Shown one piece after another: positions 7,242 to 15,425 of a stretch of DNA of 64,000 nt (position 1 is the first letter of the stretch; each line of letters opens with the position of its first letter). The notes under the pieces were generated by a model. It did not search any database. It was given only the letters and a program-made list of their open reading frames with translations, and was not told where the DNA came from. Source of the stretch: Streptomyces sp. CB02959 (GTDB lineage: Bacteria; Actinomycetota; Actinomycetes; Streptomycetales; Streptomycetaceae); contig NZ_NNBP01000003.1 in assembly GCF_002803155.1 (NCBI RefSeq), forward strand, positions 186,001 through 250,000, read 5' to 3'. A program made the position numbers and the translations under genes.

Positions 7242-8747
7242 GTGCATGACAGGACGACGCACAGGCAGGCGGCCCGGCGGGGCAACGGGAACGACCGGGG
7301 GGCGGCGGACGACGGCGACCGTGCCGCGGAGGGCGGCGGCCGCGCCGAACGGCGGCGGACGGGCTCCGGGCGGCGGGCCGGCGGCGGCTCCCGCAAGTCC
7401 GGCAAGACCAAGATGACCCGGCGCGGCCGGGTCGTGGCCTGGACCGGCGGGGTGCTCGGGGTGCTGCTGCTCGGCACGGCCGGGGTCGGCGCGTGGGTGT
7501 ACCAGCACCTCGACGGCAACATCCACGGCGCGGACGTGAACAGCGAACTGGGCGGCGACCGGCCGGTCAACCTCAGCCCCGGCTCCAAGAACATCCTGGT
7601 CGTCGGCTCCGACAGCCGGACGGGCACCGGCGGGAAGTACGGCAGCGGTCTGACCACCATGCAGTCGGACACCCTGATGGTGCTGCACATCTCCGCCGAC
7701 CATAAGTGGGCCACCGCGGTGTCCTTCCCGCGCGACTCCTGGGTGCGGATCCCTTCGTGCGACAAGGGCGACGGTTCGCAGTCCTCCCCGCACCACTTCA
7801 AGATCAACGAGGCGTACACCCTCGGCGGACTCAGCGGCGACGTCAAGAAGGCGGCGGCCTGCAGCATCAAGACCGTCGAGAAGAACACCGGCCTGCGCAT
7901 CGACCACTTCGTCTCGGTCGACTTCCAGGGCTTCAAGGGCATGGTCAACGCGCTGGGCGGCATCGAGGTCTGCCCCAAGCACGCCATCCACGACAAGAAG
8001 GCCCACCTCGACATGGAGGCCGGCTGCCAGAACGTCACCGACGAGAAGGCACTCGGCTACGTCCGCACCCGCTACAGCGTCGGCGACGGCTCCGACCTCG
8101 GCCGGATCGGCCGCCAGCAGGAGTTCATGAAGGCGCTCGCGGCCAAGGCGCAGTCCAAGCTCACCAGCCCGACCGACCTCTACGGCTTCCTGGACTCCGC
8201 CACCAAGTCCCTCACCACCGACCAGGACCTGGCCGGGCTCAAGCCGCTGTACGACCTCGCCTCCACGGTCAAGGACGTCCCCTCCGACCGCCTCACCTTC
8301 CTCACCGTCCCCACCTATCCGCGTGAGGCGGACATCCCCAGCGACAAGGCGAACGTGCTCTGGCAGTACCCGCAGGCCAGCGAGCTGTTCGGCGACCTCG
8401 CCCACGACCGGGAGGTCGGCGCCGCCGGGAAGAAGAAGTTCGCGGACGCCGAGAAGAACCCGGTGACCGCGCACTCGGTCCGGGTGCGGGTGCTCAACGG
8501 CACCGGGACCAAGGGCCTCGCCGCGGTCGCCGCCCAGCAGCTGCGCCAACTCGGCTTCACCGTCATCTTCACCGACAACGGCCCGAGCACCGAGAAGACC
8601 ACCATCAGCTACCCGTCCGACCTCAAGACGCAGGCCGAGGTGCTCGCCGCACGGCTGCCCGGCACCAAGGCCACCGAATCGGCGCAGGCGACGCCGGGCG
8701 CGGTGACGATCACGGTCGGGCCGGACTTCTCGACGAAGGAGAGCTGA
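7242..8747 (+). CDS. LytR-CpsA-Psr (LCP) family cell-wall glycopolymer ligase with LytR_C domain
   Basis: A 501-residue protein. A long basic cytoplasmic N-terminus (1-60) precedes one transmembrane helix (about 65-88). The extracellular LCP domain follows (about 115-330) with the hallmarks NILVVGSDSRTG, SFPRDSWVRIP, KINEAYTLGG and LGRIGRQQEFM, which carry the Arg and Asp residues that hold the polyprenyl pyrophosphate head group. A LytR_C domain (about 410-495, starting VRVRVLNGTGTKGLA) closes it. LCP enzymes transfer lipid-linked teichoic-type or polysaccharide polymers onto peptidoglycan outside the membrane. The GTG start (7242) follows AGAAGGGCCATCGGC. A strong hairpin (8757-8790) ends the transcript. 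Streptomyces carries several paralogues, so the exact polymer cannot be named. Confidence 0.93.
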   Translation: MHDRTTHRQAARRGNGNDRGAADDGDRAAEGGGRAERRRTGSGRRAGGGSRKSGKTKMTRRGRVVAWTGGVLGVLLLGTAGVGAWVYQHLDGNIHGADVNSELGGDRPVNLSPGSKNILVVGSDSRTGTGGKYGSGLTTMQSDTLMVLHISADHKWATAVSFPRDSWVRIPSCDKGDGSQSSPHHFKINEAYTLGGLSGDVKKAAACSIKTVEKNTGLRIDHFVSVDFQGFKGMVNALGGIEVCPKHAIHDKKAHLDMEAGCQNVTDEKALGYVRTRYSVGDGSDLGRIGRQQEFMKALAAKAQSKLTSPTDLYGFLDSATKSLTTDQDLAGLKPLYDLASTVKDVPSDRLTFLTVPTYPREADIPSDKANVLWQYPQASELFGDLAHDREVGAAGKKKFADAEKNPVTAHSVRVRVLNGTGTKGLAAVAAQQLRQLGFTVIFTDNGPSTEKTTISYPSDLKTQAEVLAARLPGTKATESAQATPGAVTITVGPDFSTKES

Positions 8748-8756
8748 GACGCGCAA

Positions 8757-8790
8757 CGCCCGGGCGGACGGCGACCGTTCCGCCCGGGCG
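8757..8790. terminator. Hairpin between convergent LCP and DUF1876 genes
   Basis: Perfect 12-bp stem CGCCCGGGCGGA / TCCGCCCGGGCG with a 10-nt loop, 10 bp after the LCP stop and 18 bp before the DUF1876 stop; bidirectional. Confidence 0.75.
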
Positions 8791-8807
8791 CGGCCCCGCG
8801 CGGCCCG

Positions 8808-9098
8808 TCAGGCGTGCAGCCGCTCGACGGGGCGGGCGGTGTGCACCTCGATGTCGTGCGCGGCGCGGCTCAGCAGCTGATGGCTGAGGTCCGACAGCGC
8901 CCGCGCCGTCGCCAACTCGTCCCCGATGGCAGGGACGTTCTCGTCCGTCGGATTGCACCTGGCGGTTCCTTCGCCGATGAGCTGCCCGCCCTCCTTGCCG
9001 CGCAGCCGGGCCTCCGCCCGGACCTCGCTGCCGGACTCGACGATGCTGATCTCGGCGTGCCACGTCTTCGACTGCGTACGCTTACCCGTGCCGGTCAC
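8808..9098 (-). CDS. DUF1876 family small protein
   Basis: A 96-residue protein. The start chosen is the GTG at 9098 because AGGAGG lies 6 nt upstream; an in-frame ATG five codons earlier overlaps that ribosome binding site and is unlikely. The body KTWHAEISIVESGSEVRAEA, then EGTARCNPTDENVPAIGDEL and ARALSDLSHQLLSRAAHDIE gives a beta-beta-beta-alpha pattern typical of DUF1876, a small actinobacterial family resembling a dsRNA-binding fold with unknown function. Such genes often occur as several stress-inducible paralogues per genome. Convergent with the LCP gene. Confidence 0.88.
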   Translation of the reverse strand: MTGTGKRTQSKTWHAEISIVESGSEVRAEARLRGKEGGQLIGEGTARCNPTDENVPAIGDELATARALSDLSHQLLSRAAHDIEVHTARPVERLHA

Positions 9099-9328
9099 CG
9101 GAAGCCTCCTCATACCGCATGGGAACAGTCCCCACCCCTCAGCCTGGCACCGGCGCCCGGGAGCCGCACCCGGAGGCTGCCCCCCGCCGGGACCCGGGGG
9201 ACAGCCCCATGGCCAGGCGGGTCGCGGCCTCCCTAAAGTCGTCGGCAGTGGGCCCGGCACGGGCCCGGACCACGGGGCGACGGGCCGCTGCCCGGAGCCG
9301 TGAACAGACCGGATTCCGGGGGGATTTC

Positions 9329-10066
9329 ATGCACAGGCGCGTCCGCTTCACCGGGGCCGTGGCGTTGGCCGGGGCCGGGGCACTGGCCCTCGGCGCGTGC
9401 AACCTGGTGGTCGGCGAGACCTTCTCCGACGACGCCACGGTGGCGCAGAAGATCACGGCGGTGCGGGTGGACACCTCCGACGGCGACGTGACGGTGCACG
9501 GCGGCAAGGGCGGCAGCACGGTCGGCGTGCACCGCAAGGTCACCTACCGGGGCGACCGGCCGCAGGGGCCGACGCACCGGGTCGAGGGCGGCACCCTGGT
9601 GCTCGGCGGCTGCGGCGACCAGTGCTCGGTGACGTACACGGTCGACCTGCCCGGCACGGTCCCGGTGACCGGCGAGACCTCCAACGGCGCGCTCCACCTC
9701 TCCAAGGTGGCCGCGGTGAAGGTGACCACCAGCAACGGCGGGATCGACCTGGACGGGGTGTCCGGCGCGGTGGACGTCCGGAGCACCGACGGCGCGATCA
9801 CCGGGAAGGGCCTGGCGGGCACCGGCATCAGGGCCGAGACCTCCAACGGCGGGATCTCGCTCACCGCGACGAAGCCGCAGGACGTACGGGCGAAGACGTC
9901 CAACGGCGCGGTCTCGGTCACCGTGCCGGACGACCGGTACCAGGTGTCCGCGGAGACCTCCAACGGCGCGAAGCGGATCGGCGTCCACAACGACCCCGCG
10001 GGGCGCTACCGGCTCGATCTGACCACCAGCAACGGGGAGATCCAGGCCGGAACGGCCGGCGGCTGA
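9329..10066 (+). CDS. DUF4097 family beta-helical lipoprotein
   Basis: A 245-residue exported lipoprotein. The signal peptide (1-22) ends in the lipobox LGAC, giving a lipidated Cys outside the membrane. The rest is a run of about seven short strands marked by the repeated motif T-S-N-G or T-D-G (ETSNGALHL, TTSNGGIDL, STDGAITG, ETSNGGISL, KTSNGAVSV, ETSNGAKRI, TTSNGEIQ), the ladder expected for the right-handed beta-helix of DUF4097 adhesin-like proteins. The ATG follows GGGGGGATTTC. A hairpin with a C-rich loop lies at the 3' end (10069-10097). Function unknown; the surface location and helix fold suggest an envelope role. Confidence 0.85.
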   Translation: MHRRVRFTGAVALAGAGALALGACNLVVGETFSDDATVAQKITAVRVDTSDGDVTVHGGKGGSTVGVHRKVTYRGDRPQGPTHRVEGGTLVLGGCGDQCSVTYTVDLPGTVPVTGETSNGALHLSKVAAVKVTTSNGGIDLDGVSGAVDVRSTDGAITGKGLAGTGIRAETSNGGISLTATKPQDVRAKTSNGAVSVTVPDDRYQVSAETSNGAKRIGVHNDPAGRYRLDLTTSNGEIQAGTAGG

Positions 10067-10068
10067 GC

Positions 10069-10097
10069 CCCTCCCGGCGGCCCCCCCGCCGGGAGGG
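10069..10097 (+). terminator. Hairpin after the DUF4097 gene
   Basis: Stem CCCTCCCGGCGG / CCGCCGGGAGGG, 12 bp, loop CCCCC, 2 bp after the stop codon. A second hairpin AGCCGCCGG / CCGGCGGCT at 10114-10140 precedes the MFS gene and may be part of its leader. Confidence 0.7.
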
Positions 10098-10186
10098 AAC
10101 CACCACGTCGGAAAGCCGCCGGACCACCTGGCCGGCGGCTGCTGGACTGAGGGCCTCGCAACGGGTCGCCCCTCAGGACGGACATC

Positions 10187-11455
10187 ATGACGACCACCGG
10201 CAGCACCAGAACCACCCCCCGGAACCCGCACCGCACGACGGCCCCGCGGGACGCCGTGCCCGGGACGCCCCCGGCCCCGACGGGCCGTTCGCCGCTCAAG
10301 GGCCGGCTCGGCGTGCTCGCGGTGACCCTGGGCATCTTCACCATCGTCACCACCGAGATCCTGCCGATCGGTCTGCTGACCCGGATCGGGGCCGACTTCG
10401 GCGTCTCCGACGGCACCGCGGGGCTGATGATGACGCTACCCGGCTTCCTCGCCGCGTGCGCCGCGCCGACGGTGACCCTGGCCACCGCCCGGCTCGACCG
10501 GCGGCTGATGCTCTGCGCCCTGGTCGCCCTGCTGGCGCTGGCGAACCTCCTCGCCGCGGCCGCTCCGGCCTACTGGCTGGTACTGCTCTCCCGGGTCCTG
10601 GTCGGCATCGTCATCGGCGGGTTCTGGTCGATCGGGGTCGGGCTCGCCGAGCGGCTGGTACCGGCGGAGTCGGTCGGCCGGGCCACCGCGGTGATCTTCT
10701 CCGCGGTACCGCTGGGCTCGGTGTTCGGGGTGCCCGCCGGAACCTTCCTCGGCGATCTGGCCGGCTGGCGGACCGCCTGTGCCGCGGTCGGGGCGCTGGC
10801 GGTGGCGGTGCTGGTGCTGACCTCGCTGGTGATCCCGCCGTTGCCGGCGGTCCGCGCCACCAGCCCGACGCTGCTGCGCGGCATGCTGCGCGGGGTGCAC
10901 ACCCGGTTCGCGCTGCTGACGACGTTCCTGATCGTGCTGGCCCACTTCGGCGCGTACACCTATGTGACGCCGTTCCTGGAACGGACCACGCACCTCGCGA
11001 CCGCCGGGACGATCACGCTGTTCCTGCTGGTCTACGGCGTCGCCGGGGTCGTGGGGAACTTCGCCGGCGGTGCCGTGGTGGCGCGGCGCCCGCGCACCGT
11101 CCTCGGGGTCGCGGCCGGGCTGCTGGCCCTGGCCACGCTGCTGCTGCCGGTCGTCGGCCGCGAGCCGTTCGGCGCGCTGGCGCTGCTGGTGGTCTGGGGT
11201 GTCGCGTACGGCGCGGTGCCGGTCGCCTCGCAGACCTGGTTCGCCAAGGCGGCACCCGGTGCGCCCGAGGCGGCCTCGGTGCTGTTCACCGCGTCGTTCC
11301 AGGCGACGCTGTCGCTCGGCGCGCTGACCGGCGGGATGCTGGTGGACCGGACGTCCCCCTCGGTGGTGATGGCGCTGGCCGGGGCGACCGCGGTCCTGGT
11401 GGCCCTGGCCGCGTGGCTGCACTACACCAAACGGCTTGCCTGGCCGGAGGGTTGA
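10187..11455 (+). CDS. MFS transporter, drug:H+ antiporter-1 (AraJ/CmlR-like) type
   Basis: A 422-residue protein with a Thr/Pro-rich cytoplasmic N-terminus (1-40) and 12 predicted membrane helices. Helix 1 carries VTTEILPIGLLTRI, matching the 12-TM DHA1 exporters of the AraJ/YdhP group, and the loop between helices 2 and 3 has the ATARLDRR Asp-Arg pattern. Such pumps export drugs or sugars using the proton gradient. No regulator is adjacent. The ATG follows CAGGACGGACATC. The 3' end runs into a parS-centred palindrome (11489-11514), the only terminator-like structure before the convergent cobN gene. Confidence 0.88.
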   Translation: MTTTGSTRTTPRNPHRTTAPRDAVPGTPPAPTGRSPLKGRLGVLAVTLGIFTIVTTEILPIGLLTRIGADFGVSDGTAGLMMTLPGFLAACAAPTVTLATARLDRRLMLCALVALLALANLLAAAAPAYWLVLLSRVLVGIVIGGFWSIGVGLAERLVPAESVGRATAVIFSAVPLGSVFGVPAGTFLGDLAGWRTACAAVGALAVAVLVLTSLVIPPLPAVRATSPTLLRGMLRGVHTRFALLTTFLIVLAHFGAYTYVTPFLERTTHLATAGTITLFLLVYGVAGVVGNFAGGAVVARRPRTVLGVAAGLLALATLLLPVVGREPFGALALLVVWGVAYGAVPVASQTWFAKAAPGAPEAASVLFTASFQATLSLGALTGGMLVDRTSPSVVMALAGATAVLVALAAWLHYTKRLAWPEG

Positions 11456-11494
11456 GGGAGCGGGGTCCGGTCCGCGGAGAGAGGCCGAGGCGGT

Positions 11495-11508
11495 GTTTCA
11501 CGTGAAAC
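11495..11508. other. parS partition site (perfect), inside a 26-bp palindrome
   Basis: GTTTCACGTGAAAC flanked by GGCGGT and ACCGCC, making a perfect 26-bp palindrome (11489-11514) between the stop codons of the convergent MFS and cobN genes. It could double as a terminator hairpin. Confidence 0.92.
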
Positions 11509-11542
11509 ACCGCCCCTCGTCACGCCCCTCCGGACCGAACCG

Positions 11543-14500
11543 TCAGCCCTCGCCCTCCAGCTCGCCCTCGGTCTCCAGGAAGGCATCGCGCAGCGCCGCC
11601 AGCGTTTCCGCGTCCGGCTTCTCCCACATGCCGCGGGACTCCGCCTCCAGGAGGCGCTCGGCGATGCCGTGCAGCGCCCAGGGGTTGGCTTCCTGGAGGA
11701 ACGCGCGGTTCTCCGGGTCCAGGACGTAGGTCTGGGCGAGCTTGTCGTACATCCAGTCGGCGACGACCCCGGTCGTGGCGTCGTAGCCGAACAAGTAGTC
11801 CACGGTGGCGGCGAGTTCGAAGGCGCCCTTGTAGCCGTGGCGGCGCATCGCCTCGATCCAGCGGGGGTTGACGACCCGGGCCCGGAAGACCCTGGAGGTC
11901 TCCTCCACCAGCGTCCTGGTGCGGACCGTCTCGGGCCGGGTCGAGTCGCCGATGTACGCCTCGGGGGCCTTGCCCTTGAGCGCCTTGACGGTGGCGACCA
12001 TGCCCCCGTGGTACTGGAAGTAGTCGTCGGAGTCGGCGATGTCGTGTTCGCGGGTGTCGGTGTTCTTGGCGGCCACCGCGATGCGCTTGTAGGCGGTCTC
12101 CATCTCCTCCCGGGCCGGGCGGCCCTCCAGTCCCCGCCCGTAGGCGTAGCCGCCCCAGACGGTGTAGACCTCGGCGAGGTCGGCGTCGGTGCGCCAGTCG
12201 CGGGAGTCGATGAGCTGGAGCAGGCCCGCGCCGTACGTACCGGGACGGGAGCCGAAGATCCGGGTGGTGGCGCGGCGTTCGTCGCCGTGCGCGGCGAGGT
12301 CCGCCTGGGCGTGGGCCCGGACGAAGTTGCGGTCGGCGGGCTCGTCGAGACCGGCGGCGAGCCGCACCGCGTCGTCGAGCAGGCCGATGACGTGCGGGAA
12401 CGCGTCGCGGAAGAAACCGCTGATGCGCAGGGTGACATCGATCCGGGGGCGGCCCAGCTCATCGAGCGCCACGGCCTCCAGGCCGGTCACCCGGCGCGAG
12501 GCGTCGTCCCACACGGGGCGGACGCCCAGCAGGGCCAGCGCCTCCGCCACATCGTCGCCGGAGGTGCGCATCGCGCTGGTGCCCCACAGGGACAGGCCCA
12601 CCGACTCCGGCCAGTCGCCGTTGTCGTCGCGGTAGCGGGTCAGCAGCGATTCGGCGAGCGCCTGGCCGGTCTCCCAGGCCAGCCGCGACGGCACGGCCTT
12701 GGGGTCGACGGAGTAGAAGTTGCGGCCGGTCGGCAGGACGTTGACCAGGCCGCGCAGCGGTGACCCGGACGGTCCGGCCGGGACGAACCCGCCGTTCAGG
12801 GCGTGCACCGCGTGGTCGATCTCGGCCGTGGTGCCGGCCAGCCGCGGGACGACCTGCCGGGCGGCGAAGTCGAGGATGTCGGCGACCGCGGTCGGGTGCC
12901 CCTCGGCGACCCGGCCCACCGCGGCCGGCTGCCAGTCCGCGTCCTCCATGGCCTGGACCAGGCCGCGGGCGACCGCCTCGACCTCGTCGGCGGCGGTGCG
13001 GGTCGCGGCCGACTCGTCCAGGCCGAGCGCCTCGCGCAGTCCGGGCAGCGATGCGGTGCCGCCCCAGATCTGCCGGGCCCGCAGGATGGCCAGCACGAGG
13101 TTGACCCGGGCCTCGCCGACCGGCGCGGCGCCCAGGACGTGCAGACCGTCGCGGATCTGCGCGTCCTTGACCTCGCAGAGCCAGCCGTCGACGTGCAGCA
13201 GGAAGTCGTCGAACCCGTCGTCGTCCGGGCGTTCTTCCAGGCCCAGGTCGTGGTCGAGCTTGGCGGCCTGGATCAGGGTCCAGATCTGCGCGCGGATCGC
13301 GGGCAGCTTGGCCGGGTCCATCGAGGAGATCGCGGCGTACTCGTCGAGCAGCTGCTCCAGGCGGGCGATGTCGCCGTAGGAGTCGGCGCGGGCCATCGGC
13401 GGCACGAGGTGGTCGACGAGGGTCGCGTGCACCCGGCGCTTGGCCTGGGTGCCCTCGCCCGGGTCGTTGACCAGGAATGGGTAGACGAGCGGGAGGTCGC
13501 CGAGCGCCGCGTCCGGACCGCAGGCGGCGGAGAGGCCGGCGTTCTTGCCGGGCAGCCACTCCAGATTGCCGTGCTTGCCCAGGTGGACCATGGCGTCGGC
13601 GCCGAAGCCGCCGTCGGTGGTGGAGGCGGCGATCCAGCGGTAGGCCGCCAAGTAGTGGTGGGACGGCGGCAGATCGGGGTCGTGGTAGATCGCGATCGGG
13701 TTCTCGCCGAAGCCGCGCGGCGGCTGGATGAGGATCAGCAGGTTGCCGCGGCGCAGGGCGGCCAGCACGATGTCGCCCTCGGGGTTCCGGCTGCGGTCGA
13801 GGAACATCTCGCCCGGCGGCGGGCCCCAGTGCTCCTCGACGGACTCCCGCAGTTCCTGCGGCAGCGTGGCGTACCAGCGGCGGTAGTCGGCGGCCGGGAT
13901 ACGGACCGGGTTGCGGGCCAACTGCTCCTCGGTCAGCCACTCCTGGTCGTGGCCGCCGGCCTCGATGAGGGCGTAGATCAGCTCGTCGCCGTCACCGGAC
14001 GCGAGGCCCGGCACCGGCTCCGTGCCGAAGTCGTAGCCCTCGGACTGGAGGCGGCGCAGCAGTGCGACGGCGCTCGCCGGGGTGTCCAGGCCGACCGCGT
14101 TGCCGATCCGGGAGTGCTTGGTGGGGTAGGCGGACAGCACCAGCGCGAGCCGCTTCTCGGCGGCCGGAATGTGCCGCAGCCGGGCGTGCCGGACGGCGAT
14201 CCCGGCGACCCGGGCGGCGCGTTCGGCGTCGGCGACGTACACCGGCAGGCCGTCCTCGTCGATCTCCTTGAACGAGAACGGCACGGTGATCAGCCGCCCG
14301 TCGAACTCGGGCACGGCGATCTGCGAGGCGGCGTCGAGCGGGGAGAGCCCCTCGTCGTTCTCCTCCCAGGCGGCCCGCGACCCGGTCAGGCAGAGCGCCT
14401 GGAGTATCGGCACGTCCAGGGCGGCCAGCGCACCGGCGTCCCAGGACTCGTCGTCGCCGCCCGCGGACGCCTCGGCGGGCTTGGTGCCGCCCGCGGCCAG

Positions 14501-15145
14501 CACGGTGGTGACGATGGCGTCGGCGGTGCGCAGCTCCTCGATCAGCTCCGGCTCGGGAGCCCGCAGCGAGGCGACGTACAGCGGCAGCGGACGACCGCCG
14601 GCCCGCTCGACCTGGTCGCACAGGTCGTGGACGAAGCCGGTGTTGCCGCTCATGTGGTGGGCGCGGTAGTAGAGCACGGCCACCGTCGGGCCGGTCACCT
14701 CCCGCGGCGTGCGCTCCAGCGGGCCCCAGGACGGGGCGGCGGCGGGCGGCTCGAAGCCGTGGCCGGTGAGCAGGACGGTGTCGCTGAGGAAGCAGGCCAG
14801 CTGGGAGAGGTTGGCCGGACCGCCGTGCGCGAGGTAGGCGTGCGCCTCGGCCGCGATGCCGACGGGGACCGTGGACGCCTCCATGAGCTGGGCGTCGGGG
14901 GCCTGTTCGCCGGTGAGCACGACGACCGGGCGGTGCTGGTCGGCGGCGAGCAGCACGTCCAGGCCGTCCTGCCAGGCGCGGAGGCCGCCGAGCAGGCGGA
15001 CGACGACGAGGTCGGTGCCCTCCAGGAGCCCGGGGAGTTCGGCGACGTCGAGGCGGGTGGGGTTGGCGAGCCGGTACGGCACGGGGCCCGTGGCCGCGCG
15101 GGCGCTGAGCAGGTCCGTGTCGGAGGTCGACAGCAGAAGGATCAC
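11543..15145 (-). CDS. cobN: Cobaltochelatase large subunit CobN
   Basis: A 1200-residue protein, the length expected for aerobic CobN. It inserts Co(II) into hydrogenobyrinic acid a,c-diamide at the cost of ATP, together with the CobS/CobT AAA+ subunits, which are not in this window. The family signature VHLGKHGNLEWLPGK lies near residue 520, followed by VYPFLVNDPGEGTQAKRR, as in CobN/BchH proteins. The start chosen is the GTG at 15145, giving VILLLSTSDTDLLSARAA at the N-terminus and preceded by GAGGAAGGG. An upstream in-frame ATG at 15172 would sit inside the riboswitch expression platform. The gene stands alone on this strand behind a cobalamin riboswitch, so its synthesis should fall when adenosylcobalamin is plentiful. 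Confidence 0.95.
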   Translation of the reverse strand: MILLLSTSDTDLLSARAATGPVPYRLANPTRLDVAELPGLLEGTDLVVVRLLGGLRAWQDGLDVLLAADQHRPVVVLTGEQAPDAQLMEASTVPVGIAAEAHAYLAHGGPANLSQLACFLSDTVLLTGHGFEPPAAAPSWGPLERTPREVTGPTVAVLYYRAHHMSGNTGFVHDLCDQVERAGGRPLPLYVASLRAPEPELIEELRTADAIVTTVLAAGGTKPAEASAGGDDESWDAGALAALDVPILQALCLTGSRAAWEENDEGLSPLDAASQIAVPEFDGRLITVPFSFKEIDEDGLPVYVADAERAARVAGIAVRHARLRHIPAAEKRLALVLSAYPTKHSRIGNAVGLDTPASAVALLRRLQSEGYDFGTEPVPGLASGDGDELIYALIEAGGHDQEWLTEEQLARNPVRIPAADYRRWYATLPQELRESVEEHWGPPPGEMFLDRSRNPEGDIVLAALRRGNLLILIQPPRGFGENPIAIYHDPDLPPSHHYLAAYRWIAASTTDGGFGADAMVHLGKHGNLEWLPGKNAGLSAACGPDAALGDLPLVYPFLVNDPGEGTQAKRRVHATLVDHLVPPMARADSYGDIARLEQLLDEYAAISSMDPAKLPAIRAQIWTLIQAAKLDHDLGLEERPDDDGFDDFLLHVDGWLCEVKDAQIRDGLHVLGAAPVGEARVNLVLAILRARQIWGGTASLPGLREALGLDESAATRTAADEVEAVARGLVQAMEDADWQPAAVGRVAEGHPTAVADILDFAARQVVPRLAGTTAEIDHAVHALNGGFVPAGPSGSPLRGLVNVLPTGRNFYSVDPKAVPSRLAWETGQALAESLLTRYRDDNGDWPESVGLSLWGTSAMRTSGDDVAEALALLGVRPVWDDASRRVTGLEAVALDELGRPRIDVTLRISGFFRDAFPHVIGLLDDAVRLAAGLDEPADRNFVRAHAQADLAAHGDERRATTRIFGSRPGTYGAGLLQLIDSRDWRTDADLAEVYTVWGGYAYGRGLEGRPAREEMETAYKRIAVAAKNTDTREHDIADSDDYFQYHGGMVATVKALKGKAPEAYIGDSTRPETVRTRTLVEETSRVFRARVVNPRWIEAMRRHGYKGAFELAATVDYLFGYDATTGVVADWMYDKLAQTYVLDPENRAFLQEANPWALHGIAERLLEAESRGMWEKPDAETLAALRDAFLETEGELEGEG

Positions 15146-15160
15146 GGCGCAGCCCTTCCT

Positions 15161-15318
15161 CGGGGTGTCCACGCCCCGGGTGGTCGTATGGACGGCGGGA
15201 GTTCCTGGCTCACCCGGCGGTGGCCGGGTTCACAGTGGCGGGACCGCGCCGGATTCTCACCGGGCTTCCTCCCTTGGCGCCGTCGCTGGCGTCCGGCGGG
15301 TCAGCCGACCCACCGACC
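15161..15318 (-). ncRNA. Cobalamin riboswitch in the cobN leader
   Basis: On the minus strand the leader contains the conserved aptamer core: GGAAGCCCGGTGAGAATCC, then GCGCGGTCCCGCCACTGTGA (B12 box region, 15231-15253), and further 3' GAGCCAGGAACTC (about 15201-15213). A -10 candidate TACTAT (15322-15327) places the RNA start near 15315. Between aptamer and start codon lies the hairpin CGGGG / CCCCG (15161-15178) directly against the GAGGAAGGG ribosome binding site. This suggests control of translation initiation rather than transcription termination. Confidence 0.92.
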
Positions 15319-15412
15319 TGCATAGTAAGGGCTGCGGCCGGGCCGCGGGAGCGCGCCTTCGGGAGCCGCTGTTCACACCCCTCGCGCCGGTTCCGGGCGG
15401 CACCGACGTAGG

Positions 15413-15418
15413 TATGCT
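15413..15418 (+). promoter_or_regulatory. -10 box of cobG (leaderless)
   Basis: TATGCT ends 7 nt before the ATG at 15426, where transcription would start. No ribosome binding site is present, so a leaderless mRNA is likely. The promoter faces away from the riboswitch promoter about 85 bp to the left. Confidence 0.5.
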
Positions 15419-15425
15419 CGCCGCC

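Noticed and set aside
9098..9260. Longer N-terminus for the DUF1876 protein
   Set aside because: The ATG at 9113 overlaps the AGGAGG site and the rest of the extension is Pro/Gly-rich; the GTG at 9098 has ideal spacing.
12803..15325. 840-codon plus-strand frame opposite cobN
   Set aside because: Antisense shadow of cobN with no family resemblance.
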